Positions 55,781 to 64,000 of a stretch of 64,000 bases of DNA are shown piece after piece. The stretch is from positions 114,050-178,049 of the forward strand of contig NZ_FOZZ01000008.1 in the NCBI RefSeq assembly GCF_900116225.1, read 5' to 3'. The stretch's first letter is position 1; every line of letters begins with the position of its first letter. The stretch is from Sphingobacterium wenxiniae. GTDB lineage: Bacteria > Bacteroidota > Bacteroidia > Sphingobacteriales > Sphingobacteriaceae. The position numbers were made by a program, and so were the translations under genes. The notes under the pieces were generated by a model. It did no database searches. It had not been told where the DNA came from and saw only the letters and a program-made list of their open reading frames with translations.

Positions 55781-56413
55781 TTATTGTGCTCTTTTAAGTT
55801 CTACTATTTCTATCGTAAAATCTAACGGAGAGTTGGCTGCAATTTTAATGTTACCATCCTTATCTTTAACATCTTTATTGTCATAACCTAAGGTAGAGGG
55901 GGTTATAATACGGATTTTGGCGCCAACTTGTAAACCTTTCTCCGTTAAGCCTCCTACTTCATGGGTTTGTCCATTCAAATTGAAAGTTGATGGTATAATT
56001 GCCCGTACCCATGCTGGGATTAAACCATTAGCTGTAAAATTAGCGGGTTCAGTACTTGAGTCAAATGGTTTGCCTTGTTCTTTTACTAAACGGCCTTCGT
56101 ATTTCGCTTTAAGAGCAAAATTGTAAATTTGTCCCGATGATGTGAAAAATTCATATTTTTTATCCTCTGGAACCTCAGGGCTTTCTATCACTTCATACCA
56201 TATTCCTGAGTTTTCATCAAGTTTACGGTTTTCGCCTAAATATTGTTCGGCATATTGTTTCAAAAGGGGTGCCTGCTCTTTGTTTGTAGCTTCAATTCTT
56301 TGTAATTCTTTTTGTTGCTCCTCATACCAAGAGTTGTCATTGTCTTTCATACAAGATGTAAACACAGCCGCAGTCACTAAAACCGCAAATAATAGCTTAA
56401 ATAGATTTTTCAT
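55781..56413 (-). CDS. FKBP-type peptidyl-prolyl isomerase lipoprotein
   Basis: 210 residues. Lipobox FTSCMKDN (Cys21), a charged linker helix (about 25-70), then an FKBP-like domain (about 95-210) with YEGRLVKEQGKPFDSS and LQVGAKIRIITPSTLGYDN. The segment equivalent to the FKBP catalytic loop carries several changes, so isomerase activity is uncertain. Related lipoproteins (GldI type) act in the periplasm or at the outer membrane. It is monocistronic. Confidence 0.85.
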   Translation of the reverse strand: MKNLFKLLFAVLVTAAVFTSCMKDNDNSWYEEQQKELQRIEATNKEQAPLLKQYAEQYLGENRKLDENSGIWYEVIESPEVPEDKKYEFFTSSGQIYNFALKAKYEGRLVKEQGKPFDSSTEPANFTANGLIPAWVRAIIPSTFNLNGQTHEVGGLTEKGLQVGAKIRIITPSTLGYDNKDVKDKDGNIKIAANSPLDFTIEIVELKRAQ

Positions 56414-56478
56414 TATATAATTATTAGTACTTAATTAAGCGTTAAAACGTGTTGTGTTTTTATAACGCTACAGCAAAA

Positions 56479-56958
56479 TTAAAATTTTATTGCTTTTAAC
56501 AGCTTCTTTTTGTCGAGATACTGAAAATAACGTTGACGTACGGTGAATTTCTCATCAAGCAAAATAGCTGTAGGGAAGACCAGTTTTCCTTCGCGTTGAG
56601 CTAAGAGCTGGGCAAGAGCATGGTATCGTCCTGTACGTTTTTTAGAAATAGTATTGGTGAATTTTTGCCCCTCAAATGTAACGGTATCGACACTTTCCGC
56701 ATCAAATCTGACTGCATAATAAGTGTTATTCAGAGCTGAAATAACTTCTGCATCTGTAAAAACCTCATTTTGCATCTTGCGGCAGTAGGAGCACCAATCG
56801 GTGTGGAAGAACAAAATAACTTTCTTTGGGTGAACTTGCAAAGAGTCTGAAAGCTGCTCGAACGATATCCAGTTGATACTGTCACGCCCTTGAGCTTGGC
56901 ATGGTGTGCCCATTAGACTGCTGAGCAGTATAAAGGTTATAGATAATAGTCGCGACAT
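56479..56958 (-). CDS. Secreted thioredoxin-fold protein (CxxC)
   Basis: 159 residues from ATG 56958 (MSRLLSITFILLSSLMGT), giving a signal peptide that ends PCQAQG; the longer frame overlaps the receptor gene and is rejected. The redox site is HTDWCSYCRKMQNEVF (Cys-Ser-Tyr-Cys), of the DUF255/thioredoxin_7 type, with cis-Pro in VFPTAILLDE. It probably works in the periplasm. It follows a TonB receptor that has CxxC in its plug, so the two may interact. The spacer holds a long palindrome. Confidence 0.85.
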   Translation of the reverse strand: MSRLLSITFILLSSLMGTPCQAQGRDSINWISFEQLSDSLQVHPKKVILFFHTDWCSYCRKMQNEVFTDAEVISALNNTYYAVRFDAESVDTVTFEGQKFTNTISKKRTGRYHALAQLLAQREGKLVFPTAILLDEKFTVRQRYFQYLDKKKLLKAIKF

Positions 56959-56980
56959 GTTTTGCAATTTTTGTTCTTTT

Positions 56981-57035
56981 GTAAAGACGTTGCACTGTGT
57001 CTCGGCTCTGACGAGACACAGTGCAACGTCTCTAC
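56981..57035. repeat. GTAAAGACG/CGTCTCTAC inverted repeat
   Basis: Arms 56981-57004 and 57012-57035 (24 bp, one mismatch) enclose a 7-nt loop. Terminal motif shared with the palindrome at 2631-2658. Lies between the TonB receptor stop and the thioredoxin start. Confidence 0.85.
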
Positions 57036-57049
57036 GATGATTATAAATA

Positions 57050-59395
57050 TCAATGAAAATGTCCAATCTTGATGCCAAAAGTAAAGGTGCGAGGCTTCGT
57101 TGGTCCATAGACATAGTCTGAATCACGAAGGGGGCCTTTGTCAAAATCTTTCTGGAAGGCATTAAACATGTTCTGGATACCGCCAAAAAGCTCTATATTG
57201 AAATTGTTTCTCACGGCAAAAGTATAACCTAACCGTAGGTTCAATTCGGCAAAATCCTTGGTCGTTTTTAGCAACATGGTCTCGTCGGGTTGATAATGTG
57301 TTGCCACCATACTGCCCGTGTAAACGCCGGTTAGATCAATGGCGAATTGCTTGCTAGCCTTTATATTGGTATTTAGATATCCGTAGGCATTCGGGGTACG
57401 GATATAACGGAAAGTGGAAATATCATTGCCGGGGTCTTCTGCTTCATAGATAACCTGAGCTTCTTTGTATTTAGAACGTTGTATAGTTCCTCCCGCCTGA
57501 ATGGTGAGCGCATTTGACGGAGCAACACTTAATTCGATATTTGTTCCATAGACCTTAGAGCCTGCTCCATTGCGCATCTCCCGCAAGATGATGTTGTCCT
57601 CCTGTGATGTCATCACGGTGGTGAATGGATTCTGTAGGTCTGTATAAAAACCTTCAATAAGTAGACTGGTCTGGGTGCGCCCAAAATTGCGCGTATAGTT
57701 GAAGGAACCCGTATAAGCATTGGAGTACTCTGTTTCGAGATCTTTGCCAATTAATACAAACACTTGGTCTCCCCCAATAGAAGTGACATGCATATCTTCG
57801 TTAAAGGCTTGCGGTGCACGGAAGCCTCTAGCATACCCTCCTCTGAACTGCAATTCAGGCGTGATATCGTATAGTAGCGTAAAACGAGGGCTAAATGTTC
57901 CAAAGTTCTGTTCGGACGATCTTTGATTGTTTAATAAAGTGTATTTGCCATCTACATGGGTATGGTCATACCGTGCACCCAATAACATTTTTAGTGGGTC
58001 TATTACTTTCCATTCATATTGGGCATATAGCCCCACTCCGTGTGTTTTCTGGTCTATGATACGGTTGTATCCAGCGATTTCATCTTCTGTTTTATTCGCA
58101 TTGAATTCTACCCCTGCCGTAAATACGTCTTTCTCGAAGTTATAGGTGTATTGACCTCCAGCCACCATAGCGAAGTCATCTGTAACACCATAGGCGTTTG
58201 CTGCTATTAGGCTGTCTTGAGGGGCGGTAGAACCACCTAAACCACCGTAATAGCTATCACGTTTTGTTTTTTGTGCAGATGCATACAAAGAGAATTTATG
58301 TTTCCAGTCTTTGGAGTATTGATCGTAGGTAAGTCCGCCTATTAAGGAATTGGTTTGTAACTGTTCGGTGATGTCTGTAAAGTGTGGTGCTAACGCTAAA
58401 CGGTCTCCACCTCTTCGGAATTCGCTTAAGACACTTAAATCCAGTGTAATTTTATTGTATTCAGAAGGTTTGAAAAAGGCTTTTGTCCCGAAAGTGGTAT
58501 TTTTCAGTTTTGTGATTTCGGAGAAGCCATCACCATTGGCATCCCAAGCTTGTCTATCACGATGCATACCATAGAACGTTACACCGGTCATGAGGTCTTC
58601 TTCTACATAGGAGGTGTTAAAATCAAGGGTATTGTCCCAAGCTTTGCCGTCAATTAAAGAATTGGTAGACTTGATTTGCCAATCATTCTCGATAGGATCT
58701 TTGGTGATAATGTTGATTGTACCTGCGATGGCATTAGCTCCAAATAGGGCAGAACCTCCACTACGTACCACCTCAATGCGGTCTATCATACTGGTTGGAA
58801 TTTGATCCAAACCATACACGCTGTTCAGTGCGCTGAATACCGAACGGCTGTTGATGAGAATCTGTGAATAGGCTCCGTCTAATCCGTTCAGGCGTACTTG
58901 AGAAAATCCGCAGTTTTGGCAATTGTTTTCAACACGTACACCGGGTTGATAATTCAATGTCTCGGACATGGCTACCGATTGGGTGGCGTTGAAAAGTTTT
59001 GGACCAAGCACATTCACCACTACAGGTGCTTCGCGACGATCTAACCCATAGCGCGTAGCACTTACAACGACTTCGTTCAGACTAAGATTGTCCTCTAATA
59101 ATGTTATTTTAATGTCGGATAAGTCCTGAGGAGGTTTGATGCTGGTACGGTTGGTTTGATAGCCTACAGCACGGGTAATCAATGTTGCTGAAGTGCTTTT
59201 GATGTTTTCTAGCACGAAATTGCCGGAGACATCGGATGAAGTTGCTATTCCTGCTCCCTCGACCAAGATGGTCGCAGCTGCAATAGGCTTATTGTCAGCA
59301 TCGGTTATTTTACCCTGTATTTTTATCTGTGCCAAAAGGGTAATGGGGCATATATATAGAATGGTCAAAAGAAGACCAATGTAGTTCTTTGTCAT
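57050..59395 (-). CDS. TonB-dependent receptor with CxxC plug motif
   Basis: 781 residues. Signal peptide (ends ITLLAQ), CarboxypepD_reg-like domain (about 25-100), TonB box-like LNEVVVSATRYGL near 106, plug (about 115-235) and a barrel ending in TFGIKIGHFH. The plug carries NNCQNCGFSQVRLNGLDGAY with Cys159 and Cys162, a signature of one Bacteroidota receptor subgroup I associate with metal or metal-complex uptake. Upstream is a small His-rich membrane protein and downstream a secreted CxxC thioredoxin. The metal role is inferred from neighbours and motif only. Confidence 0.88.
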   Translation of the reverse strand: MTKNYIGLLLTILYICPITLLAQIKIQGKITDADNKPIAAATILVEGAGIATSSDVSGNFVLENIKSTSATLITRAVGYQTNRTSIKPPQDLSDIKITLLEDNLSLNEVVVSATRYGLDRREAPVVVNVLGPKLFNATQSVAMSETLNYQPGVRVENNCQNCGFSQVRLNGLDGAYSQILINSRSVFSALNSVYGLDQIPTSMIDRIEVVRSGGSALFGANAIAGTINIITKDPIENDWQIKSTNSLIDGKAWDNTLDFNTSYVEEDLMTGVTFYGMHRDRQAWDANGDGFSEITKLKNTTFGTKAFFKPSEYNKITLDLSVLSEFRRGGDRLALAPHFTDITEQLQTNSLIGGLTYDQYSKDWKHKFSLYASAQKTKRDSYYGGLGGSTAPQDSLIAANAYGVTDDFAMVAGGQYTYNFEKDVFTAGVEFNANKTEDEIAGYNRIIDQKTHGVGLYAQYEWKVIDPLKMLLGARYDHTHVDGKYTLLNNQRSSEQNFGTFSPRFTLLYDITPELQFRGGYARGFRAPQAFNEDMHVTSIGGDQVFVLIGKDLETEYSNAYTGSFNYTRNFGRTQTSLLIEGFYTDLQNPFTTVMTSQEDNIILREMRNGAGSKVYGTNIELSVAPSNALTIQAGGTIQRSKYKEAQVIYEAEDPGNDISTFRYIRTPNAYGYLNTNIKASKQFAIDLTGVYTGSMVATHYQPDETMLLKTTKDFAELNLRLGYTFAVRNNFNIELFGGIQNMFNAFQKDFDKGPLRDSDYVYGPTKPRTFTFGIKIGHFH

Positions 59396-59584
59396 ATAAA
59401 TTTTATAATGTTGTGTGTATAGTATACCTGCTTATATATGGAGATACACACATACACACGTCGTCTAAGTAATAGCATTAAATTATAATACTGCTATGTA
59501 CCATATTATATAGTCACATAGCCAACTAGGATATACGGAAACTGTTCCGAAGATCCTATTATCAGAAAACTGTTGTAATTATAT

Positions 59585-59950
59585 TTAAGCTATGGAAGGA
59601 GGTCCGCGAAGATTAGGGTGGAATGCTTTTCGAAAGGTATAGCTCACCAATAACTCGGCATAATCGATATGATACTCGAAAGGTGTTGGCGCCTGTTCGA
59701 AAACAAAATTGGCTGTAGCCAAGTATGTTCCGGTAAATACTACGTTGAGGTATTGTATCTCGGAATCCGATTTATGGTGGTGTTTTTTGTTTTTTTGTGT
59801 AAAGTCGTAAGGGTGGATGTGGATAATGACCTCACCCGTAGAGGTTACTTCTTTGTGTATAAAGACAATACCACTGATGATAATCATCAGCATCCATACG
59901 CTGAGGGCAGCGGCTATAATGGAGCGGTATGTGTTCGTCAGTCTATACAC
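59585..59950 (-). CDS. Small His-rich membrane protein upstream of the TonB receptor
   Basis: 121 residues. One TM helix at about 10-30 (SIIAAALSVWMLMIIISGIVF). The rest has HIHPYDFTQKNKKHHHKSDS (about 43-62) and ends in LRGPPSIA. Small proteins with this LRGPP-type ending next to metal-related TonB receptors are common in Bacteroidota in my experience of the group, but no function is established. The gap to the receptor gene is about 190 bp. It is likely envelope-exposed and metal-binding by the histidine cluster, which is an inference. Confidence 0.65.
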   Translation of the reverse strand: MYRLTNTYRSIIAAALSVWMLMIIISGIVFIHKEVTSTGEVIIHIHPYDFTQKNKKHHHKSDSEIQYLNVVFTGTYLATANFVFEQAPTPFEYHIDYAELLVSYTFRKAFHPNLRGPPSIA

Positions 59951-59990
59951 GTATTTATCAGCGCTATAAAATTATAGAATGTCTGGTAGA

Positions 59991-60341
59991 TTAACGAATT
60001 AATTTATTGTTATCATCGGGAAAAACCAATGCCGGTTTGTGATTTCTGGCTTCCTCTGTGGTCAGCCAAGCATAGGAAATGATGATGATAACATCGCCAA
60101 CCTGGACTAATCGAGCTGCTGCACCATTGAGGCAAATAGTCCCTGTGCCACGTTCTCCGGGGATTACATAAGTCTCCAATCGTGCACCATTATTGTTGTT
60201 CACAATTTGTACCTTCTCATTGGCCATTATATTTGCGGCCTCCATCAAATCTTCATCTATCGTAATACTTCCCACATAATTCAATTCTGCTTGCGTTACC
60301 CGCACACGATGAATCTTTGATTTCATTACTTCAATAATCAT
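59991..60341 (-). CDS. panD: Aspartate 1-decarboxylase proenzyme
   Basis: 116 residues. It forms beta-alanine for pantothenate after self-cleavage at Gly24-Ser25 (NYVGSITID), which makes the pyruvoyl group. The N-terminus [15 protein letters not shown] matches the E. coli alignment start, and the Tyr/Thr-rich [20 protein letters not shown] is typical. It follows panC by 37 bp, so both beta-alanine and pantoate-ligation steps are co-located. A CAAAATTA (TAATTTTG on the minus strand) box lies 4 nt before the ATG. Confidence 0.95.
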   Translation of the reverse strand: MIIEVMKSKIHRVRVTQAELNYVGSITIDEDLMEAANIMANEKVQIVNNNNGARLETYVIPGERGTGTICLNGAAARLVQVGDVIIIISYAWLTTEEARNHKPALVFPDDNNKLIR

Positions 60342-60378
60342 AATGCAAAATTACCTATTTTTTTTGGATTGTAAGATT

Positions 60379-61227
60379 TCAATGTTCCAACACCATATTG
60401 TCAATCAACCGAACACCTTCTATCCAAGCTGTTAATAAAGCTACATAGCTTTTTCCGGGGATAATCTGCTCAACTTCTTGCAAGGAAGCACTTTCACAGA
60501 TGGCGAGATACTCCACTGTAACATCTCCTTCTTGCTGTAGAATTCCCAACGCTTTTTCCTTCAGTACAGCTGGTGACTCTTTTCTGATATGTTCTTTTAT
60601 ATAAGTGAGCGCGCGGAATAGGACAAGAGCTTTTTTTAGTCCATCATTGCTGAGGCGCGTGTTCCGCGAGCTTAGCGCGAGACCTTGGGTATTCCTCACC
60701 GTAGGACAGATATGGATCTCTACTGGGAGTTCCTTTATCTTTACCATGTGTTGAATAACCATGATTTGTTGGAAATCTTTTTGCCCGAAACAAGCCACAT
60801 CCGGCAGAACCAGATTAAATAATTTGTAAACGACTTGTGTAACACCTTGGAAGTGACCCGGTCGCTTTTCCCCTTCCCATACTTTGTCTAAAGTACCAAG
60901 GTCAATATGCCATTCTGGTTCGTTAGATGGATACATTTCCTGCACTGTTGGCATAAAGACGACATCGCAATGAGCCTGCCTCAATAGTTTCAAATCATTT
61001 TCTATAGGACGGGGATATTTTTCTAGATCTTTAGGGTCGTTGAACTGTGTAGGGTTCACAAAAATACTACAGACCACGATGTCGGCAATCTGTTGTGCTT
61101 CCTTGATTAAGGAAAGGTGTCCTTCATGTAGAGCGCCCATAGTGGGCACCAAAGCGATTTTCCTTCCGGTATTCCGGAGGTCTTTGAGGTAGCCTTGAAG
61201 CTCTTTTTTTGTCTCGACTGTTTTCAC
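60379..61227 (-). CDS. panC: Pantothenate synthetase
   Basis: 282 residues. It joins pantoate with beta-alanine using ATP. The HIGH-like motif is PTMGALHEGHLSLIKEA near 29-45, with NPTQFNDPKDLEKYPR, FGQKDFQQIMVIQ near 148 and the KMSKS-like LALSSRNTRLS near 185. Full family length. It is first in a panC-panD operon, divergent from the glycogen-synthase-like gene. Confidence 0.96.
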   Translation of the reverse strand: MKTVETKKELQGYLKDLRNTGRKIALVPTMGALHEGHLSLIKEAQQIADIVVCSIFVNPTQFNDPKDLEKYPRPIENDLKLLRQAHCDVVFMPTVQEMYPSNEPEWHIDLGTLDKVWEGEKRPGHFQGVTQVVYKLFNLVLPDVACFGQKDFQQIMVIQHMVKIKELPVEIHICPTVRNTQGLALSSRNTRLSNDGLKKALVLFRALTYIKEHIRKESPAVLKEKALGILQQEGDVTVEYLAICESASLQEVEQIIPGKSYVALLTAWIEGVRLIDNMVLEH

Positions 61228-61298
61228 GGATAAACAATAAAATGAGGGTGCAAAAATGCATAAATAATCTGTGATTATAAAGCTATGGAAACTAAGGG

Positions 61299-61330
61299 AT
61301 TGTAAAATCCCTAAAATATATGTATCTTTG
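61299..61330 (+). promoter_or_regulatory. Promoter of the glycogen-synthase-like gene
   Basis: ATTG (61299-61302), a 20-bp spacer and TATCTTTG (61323-61330) fit the Bacteroidota consensus, 38 bp before ATG 61369. Confidence 0.6.
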
Positions 61331-61368
61331 TAAACCGATTTTTCTGTTTAATAAAAAAATAATTGGAG

Positions 61369-62190
61369 ATGGCAAAAACGAAAATATTGTTTGTAACCCA
61401 TGAGATGTCGCCTTTCCTCGAAATAAGCAAGATTTCTGAAATCACACGGCAACTACCGCAAGCGATGCAAGAGAAAGGATTTGAAATCCGTATCCTTATG
61501 CCTCGTTTCGGGAATATCAATGAGCGTAGAAATAGGCTTCACGAAGTGATAAGGTTGTCGGGAATGAACATCGTTGTGGATAACAATGACAATCCGCTAA
61601 TCATTAAAGTGGCTTCATTACCAGCTGCGCGTATGCAGGTTTACTTTTTGGATAATGAAGAGTATTTCCAGCGGAAAAAAGTTTTTCGTGATGACAAAGG
61701 GAAGTTTTTTGAAGATAATAACGAACGATCGTTATTCTTTTGCAAGGGAGCTTTAGAGACGGTTAAGAAATTGGGTTGGTCGCCGGATGTGGTACACTGC
61801 CACGGGTGGTTTGCTGCAATGGTACCGGCGTATTTAAAAACAGCTTATAAAGATGACCCAACTTTTAAAGATGCAAAGGTTATGTACTCGCTCTATGGCG
61901 ATGAGGATTTTGATTCAATAGGTAGCAAATATGCTGAAATGGCTACACAAGAGGATATGGGTGCGGAGGAAGCTGCTTATTATGGTGATGGTTCGTATGT
62001 AGACTTATATAAAGGAGCACTTTCGTACACAGATGTTGCGGTATTTGCTGACGACAAGGTTAACCCAGAATTGAAAGCCTATGTGGAAGAACTGGGCATC
62101 CGTAGCTTTACGCCAGATGGAGATAAAGATTATGAAGGCTTTTCTGAAGTTTTTGATGAGTATGCTCCTGTAGATGCAGAAACAGTATAA
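61369..62190 (+). CDS. Glycogen/starch synthase N-terminal domain protein (GT5-like, half-size)
   Basis: 273 residues from ATG 61369 (the first in-frame ATG after a TTG). It matches only the N-terminal GT-B domain of glycogen synthase: KILFVTHEMSPFLEISKISE, then DVVHCHGWFAAMVPAYLK near 140-158. The C-terminal ADP-glucose binding domain is absent; after the GT5 region the protein ends in an acidic tail. The usual KTGGL substrate motif reads EISKI here, so glycogen synthesis is unlikely. It is divergent from panC, an arrangement conserved in Bacteroidota to my knowledge. Confidence 0.85.
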   Translation: MAKTKILFVTHEMSPFLEISKISEITRQLPQAMQEKGFEIRILMPRFGNINERRNRLHEVIRLSGMNIVVDNNDNPLIIKVASLPAARMQVYFLDNEEYFQRKKVFRDDKGKFFEDNNERSLFFCKGALETVKKLGWSPDVVHCHGWFAAMVPAYLKTAYKDDPTFKDAKVMYSLYGDEDFDSIGSKYAEMATQEDMGAEEAAYYGDGSYVDLYKGALSYTDVAVFADDKVNPELKAYVEELGIRSFTPDGDKDYEGFSEVFDEYAPVDAETV

Positions 62191-62231
62191 GATTTTTTTC
62201 ATAATTTAGGTTTAAATTGATTAATAGTAGG

Positions 62232-62258
62232 AGTGCGATAAGTTTTATCGCACTTTTT
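62232..62258 (+). terminator. Terminator after the glycogen-synthase-like gene
   Basis: AGTGCGATAA and TTATCGCACT arms with a short loop and a following T run. Confidence 0.8.
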
Positions 62259-62326
62259 ATGTTTTTTATCATTTGTAAAAAGCTTTCGTCTCTAGAATGC
62301 CGATCTTTGTCCTAAAGAAGAAACAA

Positions 62327-62656
62327 ATGAACTGGATTATTTTGATTATCGCTGGCCTATTTGAAGTAGGCTTTACCTCTTGTTTGGGAAAAGCAAAACA
62401 AGCCACTGGGACTGAGATGTACCTGTGGTACGGTGCCTTTGGTGTGTGTTTGACAGTAAGTATGATCCTGTTGATGAAAGCTACGCAAACATTGCCCTTA
62501 GGCACAGCCTATGCTGTATGGACTGGTATTGGTGCTGTTGGTACGGTTCTGGTAGGAATTCTTGTGTTCAAAGAACCAGCAGACTTTTGGCGTGTATTTT
62601 TCATCTTCACGTTGATTGCTTCTATTGTAGGGTTGAAAGCGGTTTCCTCGCATTAA
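62327..62656 (+). CDS. SMR-family multidrug/guanidinium exporter (SugE/Gdx-like)
   Basis: 109 residues, four TM helices. Glu13 (IIAGLFEVGFT) is the conserved proton/substrate carboxylate. The segment GTAYAVWTGIGAVGTVLVGI is typical of the Gdx/SugE subgroup and VFKEP of helix 4. The usual length is 105-110 residues. A guanidine riboswitch was looked for upstream and not seen. The longer frame to 62297 is not needed. Confidence 0.88.
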   Translation: MNWIILIIAGLFEVGFTSCLGKAKQATGTEMYLWYGAFGVCLTVSMILLMKATQTLPLGTAYAVWTGIGAVGTVLVGILVFKEPADFWRVFFIFTLIASIVGLKAVSSH

Positions 62657-62671
62657 TACCAAAAAAATCCG

Positions 62672-62679
62672 TACTTTTG
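62672..62679 (+). promoter_or_regulatory. prfA -7 box candidate
   Basis: TACTTTTG matches TAnnTTTG, 54 bp before the prfA start; the -33 box is only a weak TTTC. Confidence 0.45.
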
Positions 62680-62733
62680 TGCTTACAAAGCAGAAAATGC
62701 GTTTTTCTGTTTATTTAATAGCAACATAACAAT

Positions 62734-63807
62734 ATGTTAGAAAAATTACAAGCCATAAAAGAACGATGGGAAGAAGTGGAAGCTGAATTAAGCAACCCTG
62801 CCACCATTAATGACATGAAGCGATTTGCTAAGCTTAACAAAGAATATAAGGACTTATCAAAAATCGTAGAGCAATACCATATCTATAAAAATATAGTTAG
62901 CAATATCGAAACGAATAAGGATATTTTGGCTAATGAGAAGGATCAGGAATTGCGGGAAATGGCTAAGGAAGAATTAGACTTACTCTTGACAGAAAAAGAG
63001 GAGAAGGAAGAGGAAATCCGTTTAATGTTGATTCCGAAAGACCCTGAGGATGCGAAAAATGCCATTATTGAAATCCGTGGCGGAACCGGTGGAGATGAAG
63101 CTGCGTTGTTTGCTGGCGATTTATACCGCATGTATACACGCTATTTTGAGACTAAGGGTTGGCGGAATGAAGTAATGGATGTTACTGAAGGAACATCTGG
63201 AGGTTATAAAGAGGTTATCCTGAAAGTTATTGGTGAGGATGTTTATGGGCAGTTGAAATACGAATCAGGAGTACACCGTGTTCAACGTGTACCAGATACA
63301 GAGACACAAGGTCGTGTACATACATCTGCAGCCTCTGTTGCGGTATTGCCGGAAGCAGAAGACGTGGATGTGGAACTAAATCCTGGTGATATAGAAATGC
63401 AGACTTCGCGTTCTGGTGGTGCTGGTGGACAGAACGTGAACAAAGTGGAAACCAAAGTACAGCTGACGCACAAGCCAACTGGAATTGTGGTCGTATGTCA
63501 AGTAGAGCGTTCGCAGTTGGCTAACCGTGAACTGGCTATGGATATGCTTCGTAATAAATTGTACGAGCTTGAGGTGCAGAAAAAACATGGTGATGTAGCG
63601 GCAAAACGTAAGACGATGGTGTCCACAGGTGACCGTTCGGCGAAAGTTCGTACATATAATTATCCGCAAGGCCGTGTAACGGAACACCGTATCGGATTGA
63701 CGATGTATAACCTTCCAGCGGTTATGGATGGTGATATTCAGGGTATTATCGATGCATTGCAATTTGCGGAGAATGCAGAGAAAATGAAAGAGGGTACAGT
63801 GGAGTAA
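62734..63807 (+). CDS. prfA: Peptide chain release factor 1
   Basis: 357 residues. It reads UAA and UAG stop codons. The catalytic GGQ is in [17 protein letters not shown] near residue 231 and the N-terminal domain includes the coiled-coil region. The PxT-like anticodon-mimic loop is in the [20 protein letters not shown] segment near 185-205. Full length and without frameshift. Followed by a tRNA-Asp gene. Confidence 0.96.
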   Translation: MLEKLQAIKERWEEVEAELSNPATINDMKRFAKLNKEYKDLSKIVEQYHIYKNIVSNIETNKDILANEKDQELREMAKEELDLLLTEKEEKEEEIRLMLIPKDPEDAKNAIIEIRGGTGGDEAALFAGDLYRMYTRYFETKGWRNEVMDVTEGTSGGYKEVILKVIGEDVYGQLKYESGVHRVQRVPDTETQGRVHTSAASVAVLPEAEDVDVELNPGDIEMQTSRSGGAGGQNVNKVETKVQLTHKPTGIVVVCQVERSQLANRELAMDMLRNKLYELEVQKKHGDVAAKRKTMVSTGDRSAKVRTYNYPQGRVTEHRIGLTMYNLPAVMDGDIQGIIDALQFAENAEKMKEGTVE

Positions 63808-63825
63808 ATTTTTTGAAAAAAAGTT

Positions 63826-63855
63826 TTTGCATTCCGCAAAATACGCCTATATTTG
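63826..63855 (+). promoter_or_regulatory. tRNA-Asp promoter
   Basis: TTTG (63826-63829), an 18-bp spacer and TATATTTG (63848-63855) match the Bacteroidota consensus. It precedes the tRNA leader by about 110 bp. Confidence 0.7.
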
Positions 63856-63880
63856 CACACCTTCAAACGAGAAAGGGATT

Positions 63881-63892
63881 AGGTCTGGTAGT
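63881..63892 (+). repeat. 12-nt copy of the tRNA-Asp 5' end in the leader
   Basis: AGGTCTGGTAGT occurs identically at 63961-63972, where it begins the tRNA. The copy here is in the leader 80 bp upstream and is not followed by tRNA-like sequence. Confidence 0.75.
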
Positions 63893-63961
63893 ATTGCAGA
63901 TCGAGAAAAGAAGTCAAACTTCAAATCGTTCTTAAAAAAGAGATATTTAAAAGGAAATAAA

Positions 63962-64000
63962 GGTCTGGTAGTTCAGCTGGTTAGAATACATGCCTGTCAT
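63962..64000 (+). tRNA. tRNA-Asp (GTC), 5' part, cut by window edge
   Basis: The sequence starts with the acceptor GGTCTGG, has a D-arm (GTTCAGCTGGTTAGA) and enters the anticodon loop at CCTGTCAT, with GTC as the expected anticodon for Asp. The remainder is outside the window. Confidence 0.9.

Noticed and set aside
60346..60353. TAATTTTG box as a separate promoter for panD
   Set aside because: panD lies 37 bp behind panC in an apparent operon, no -33 partner is present, and such boxes are common by chance in AT-rich DNA.
62191..62326. Guanidine-type riboswitch upstream of the SMR exporter
   Set aside because: Only a terminator hairpin of the preceding gene is seen; no ykkC-like conserved elements are present.

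Overview
This window is chromosomal DNA of a Bacteroidota bacterium, most likely family Sphingobacteriaceae (Sphingobacterium/Pedobacter-like). The evidence is a SusC/SusD pair, a GldB homologue, CarboxypepD_reg-type TonB receptors, many outer-membrane lipoproteins, an atpD-atpC pair standing alone, and promoters of the TTTG / TAnnTTTG type. The genus is an inference. No sequence search was run; all product names rest on motifs and family knowledge.

Layout. 1-2.3 kb is a decayed accessory patch: an SRPBCC protein, an AraC remnant, a small secreted basic protein, and an integrase fragment without its catalytic domain, with two 55-bp direct repeats. 2.8-5.9 kb holds a sugar-isomerase-like cupin, a WecA/TagO-like glycosyltransferase and a large lipoprotein. 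6-11.8 kb holds glyS, a VapC-type toxin broken by a nonsense codon with its antitoxin, bcp, an M23 peptidase, an FAH-family enzyme and a HAD phosphatase. 11.9-14.1 kb is a lipoprotein subunit plus GMC dehydrogenase pair. 14.3-20.2 kb is a minimal glycan-utilisation locus (SusC, SusD, GH76), followed by an M60-like fragment. 21-25 kb is a complete class Ib ribonucleotide reductase operon nrdH-nrdI-nrdE-nrdF; its upstream region carries a Fur-box-like palindrome and DnaA-box-like sites. 25.3-28.3 kb has an S9 peptidase and a DUF2911 protein.

28.4-44.5 kb is one long minus-strand array with a full set of branched-chain amino acid genes, in transcription order ilvE, ilvD, ilvB, ilvN, (DinB), ilvC, leuC, (methyltransferase), leuD, (ModF-like ABC ATPase), leuB, leuA, (yraN), ilvA. 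44.9-46.7 kb is atpD-atpC. 47-50.5 kb is a pair of secreted M14 carboxypeptidases in which the first has replaced catalytic residues. 50.5-56.4 kb has envelope proteins, nadE, gldB and an FKBP lipoprotein. 56.5-60 kb is a candidate metal-related locus (small His-rich membrane protein, CxxC-plug TonB receptor, secreted thioredoxin). 60-62.2 kb is panC-panD divergent from a glycogen-synthase N-domain protein. The window ends with an SMR exporter, prfA and the 5' part of tRNA-Asp.

A recurrent theme is dispersed palindromic or low-complexity repeat families in the intergenic spacers. Several sit directly on gene ends and supply the stop codon, one appears to be translated inside the N-terminus of an ABC ATPase, and one heptamer array lies in the presumed glyS promoter.
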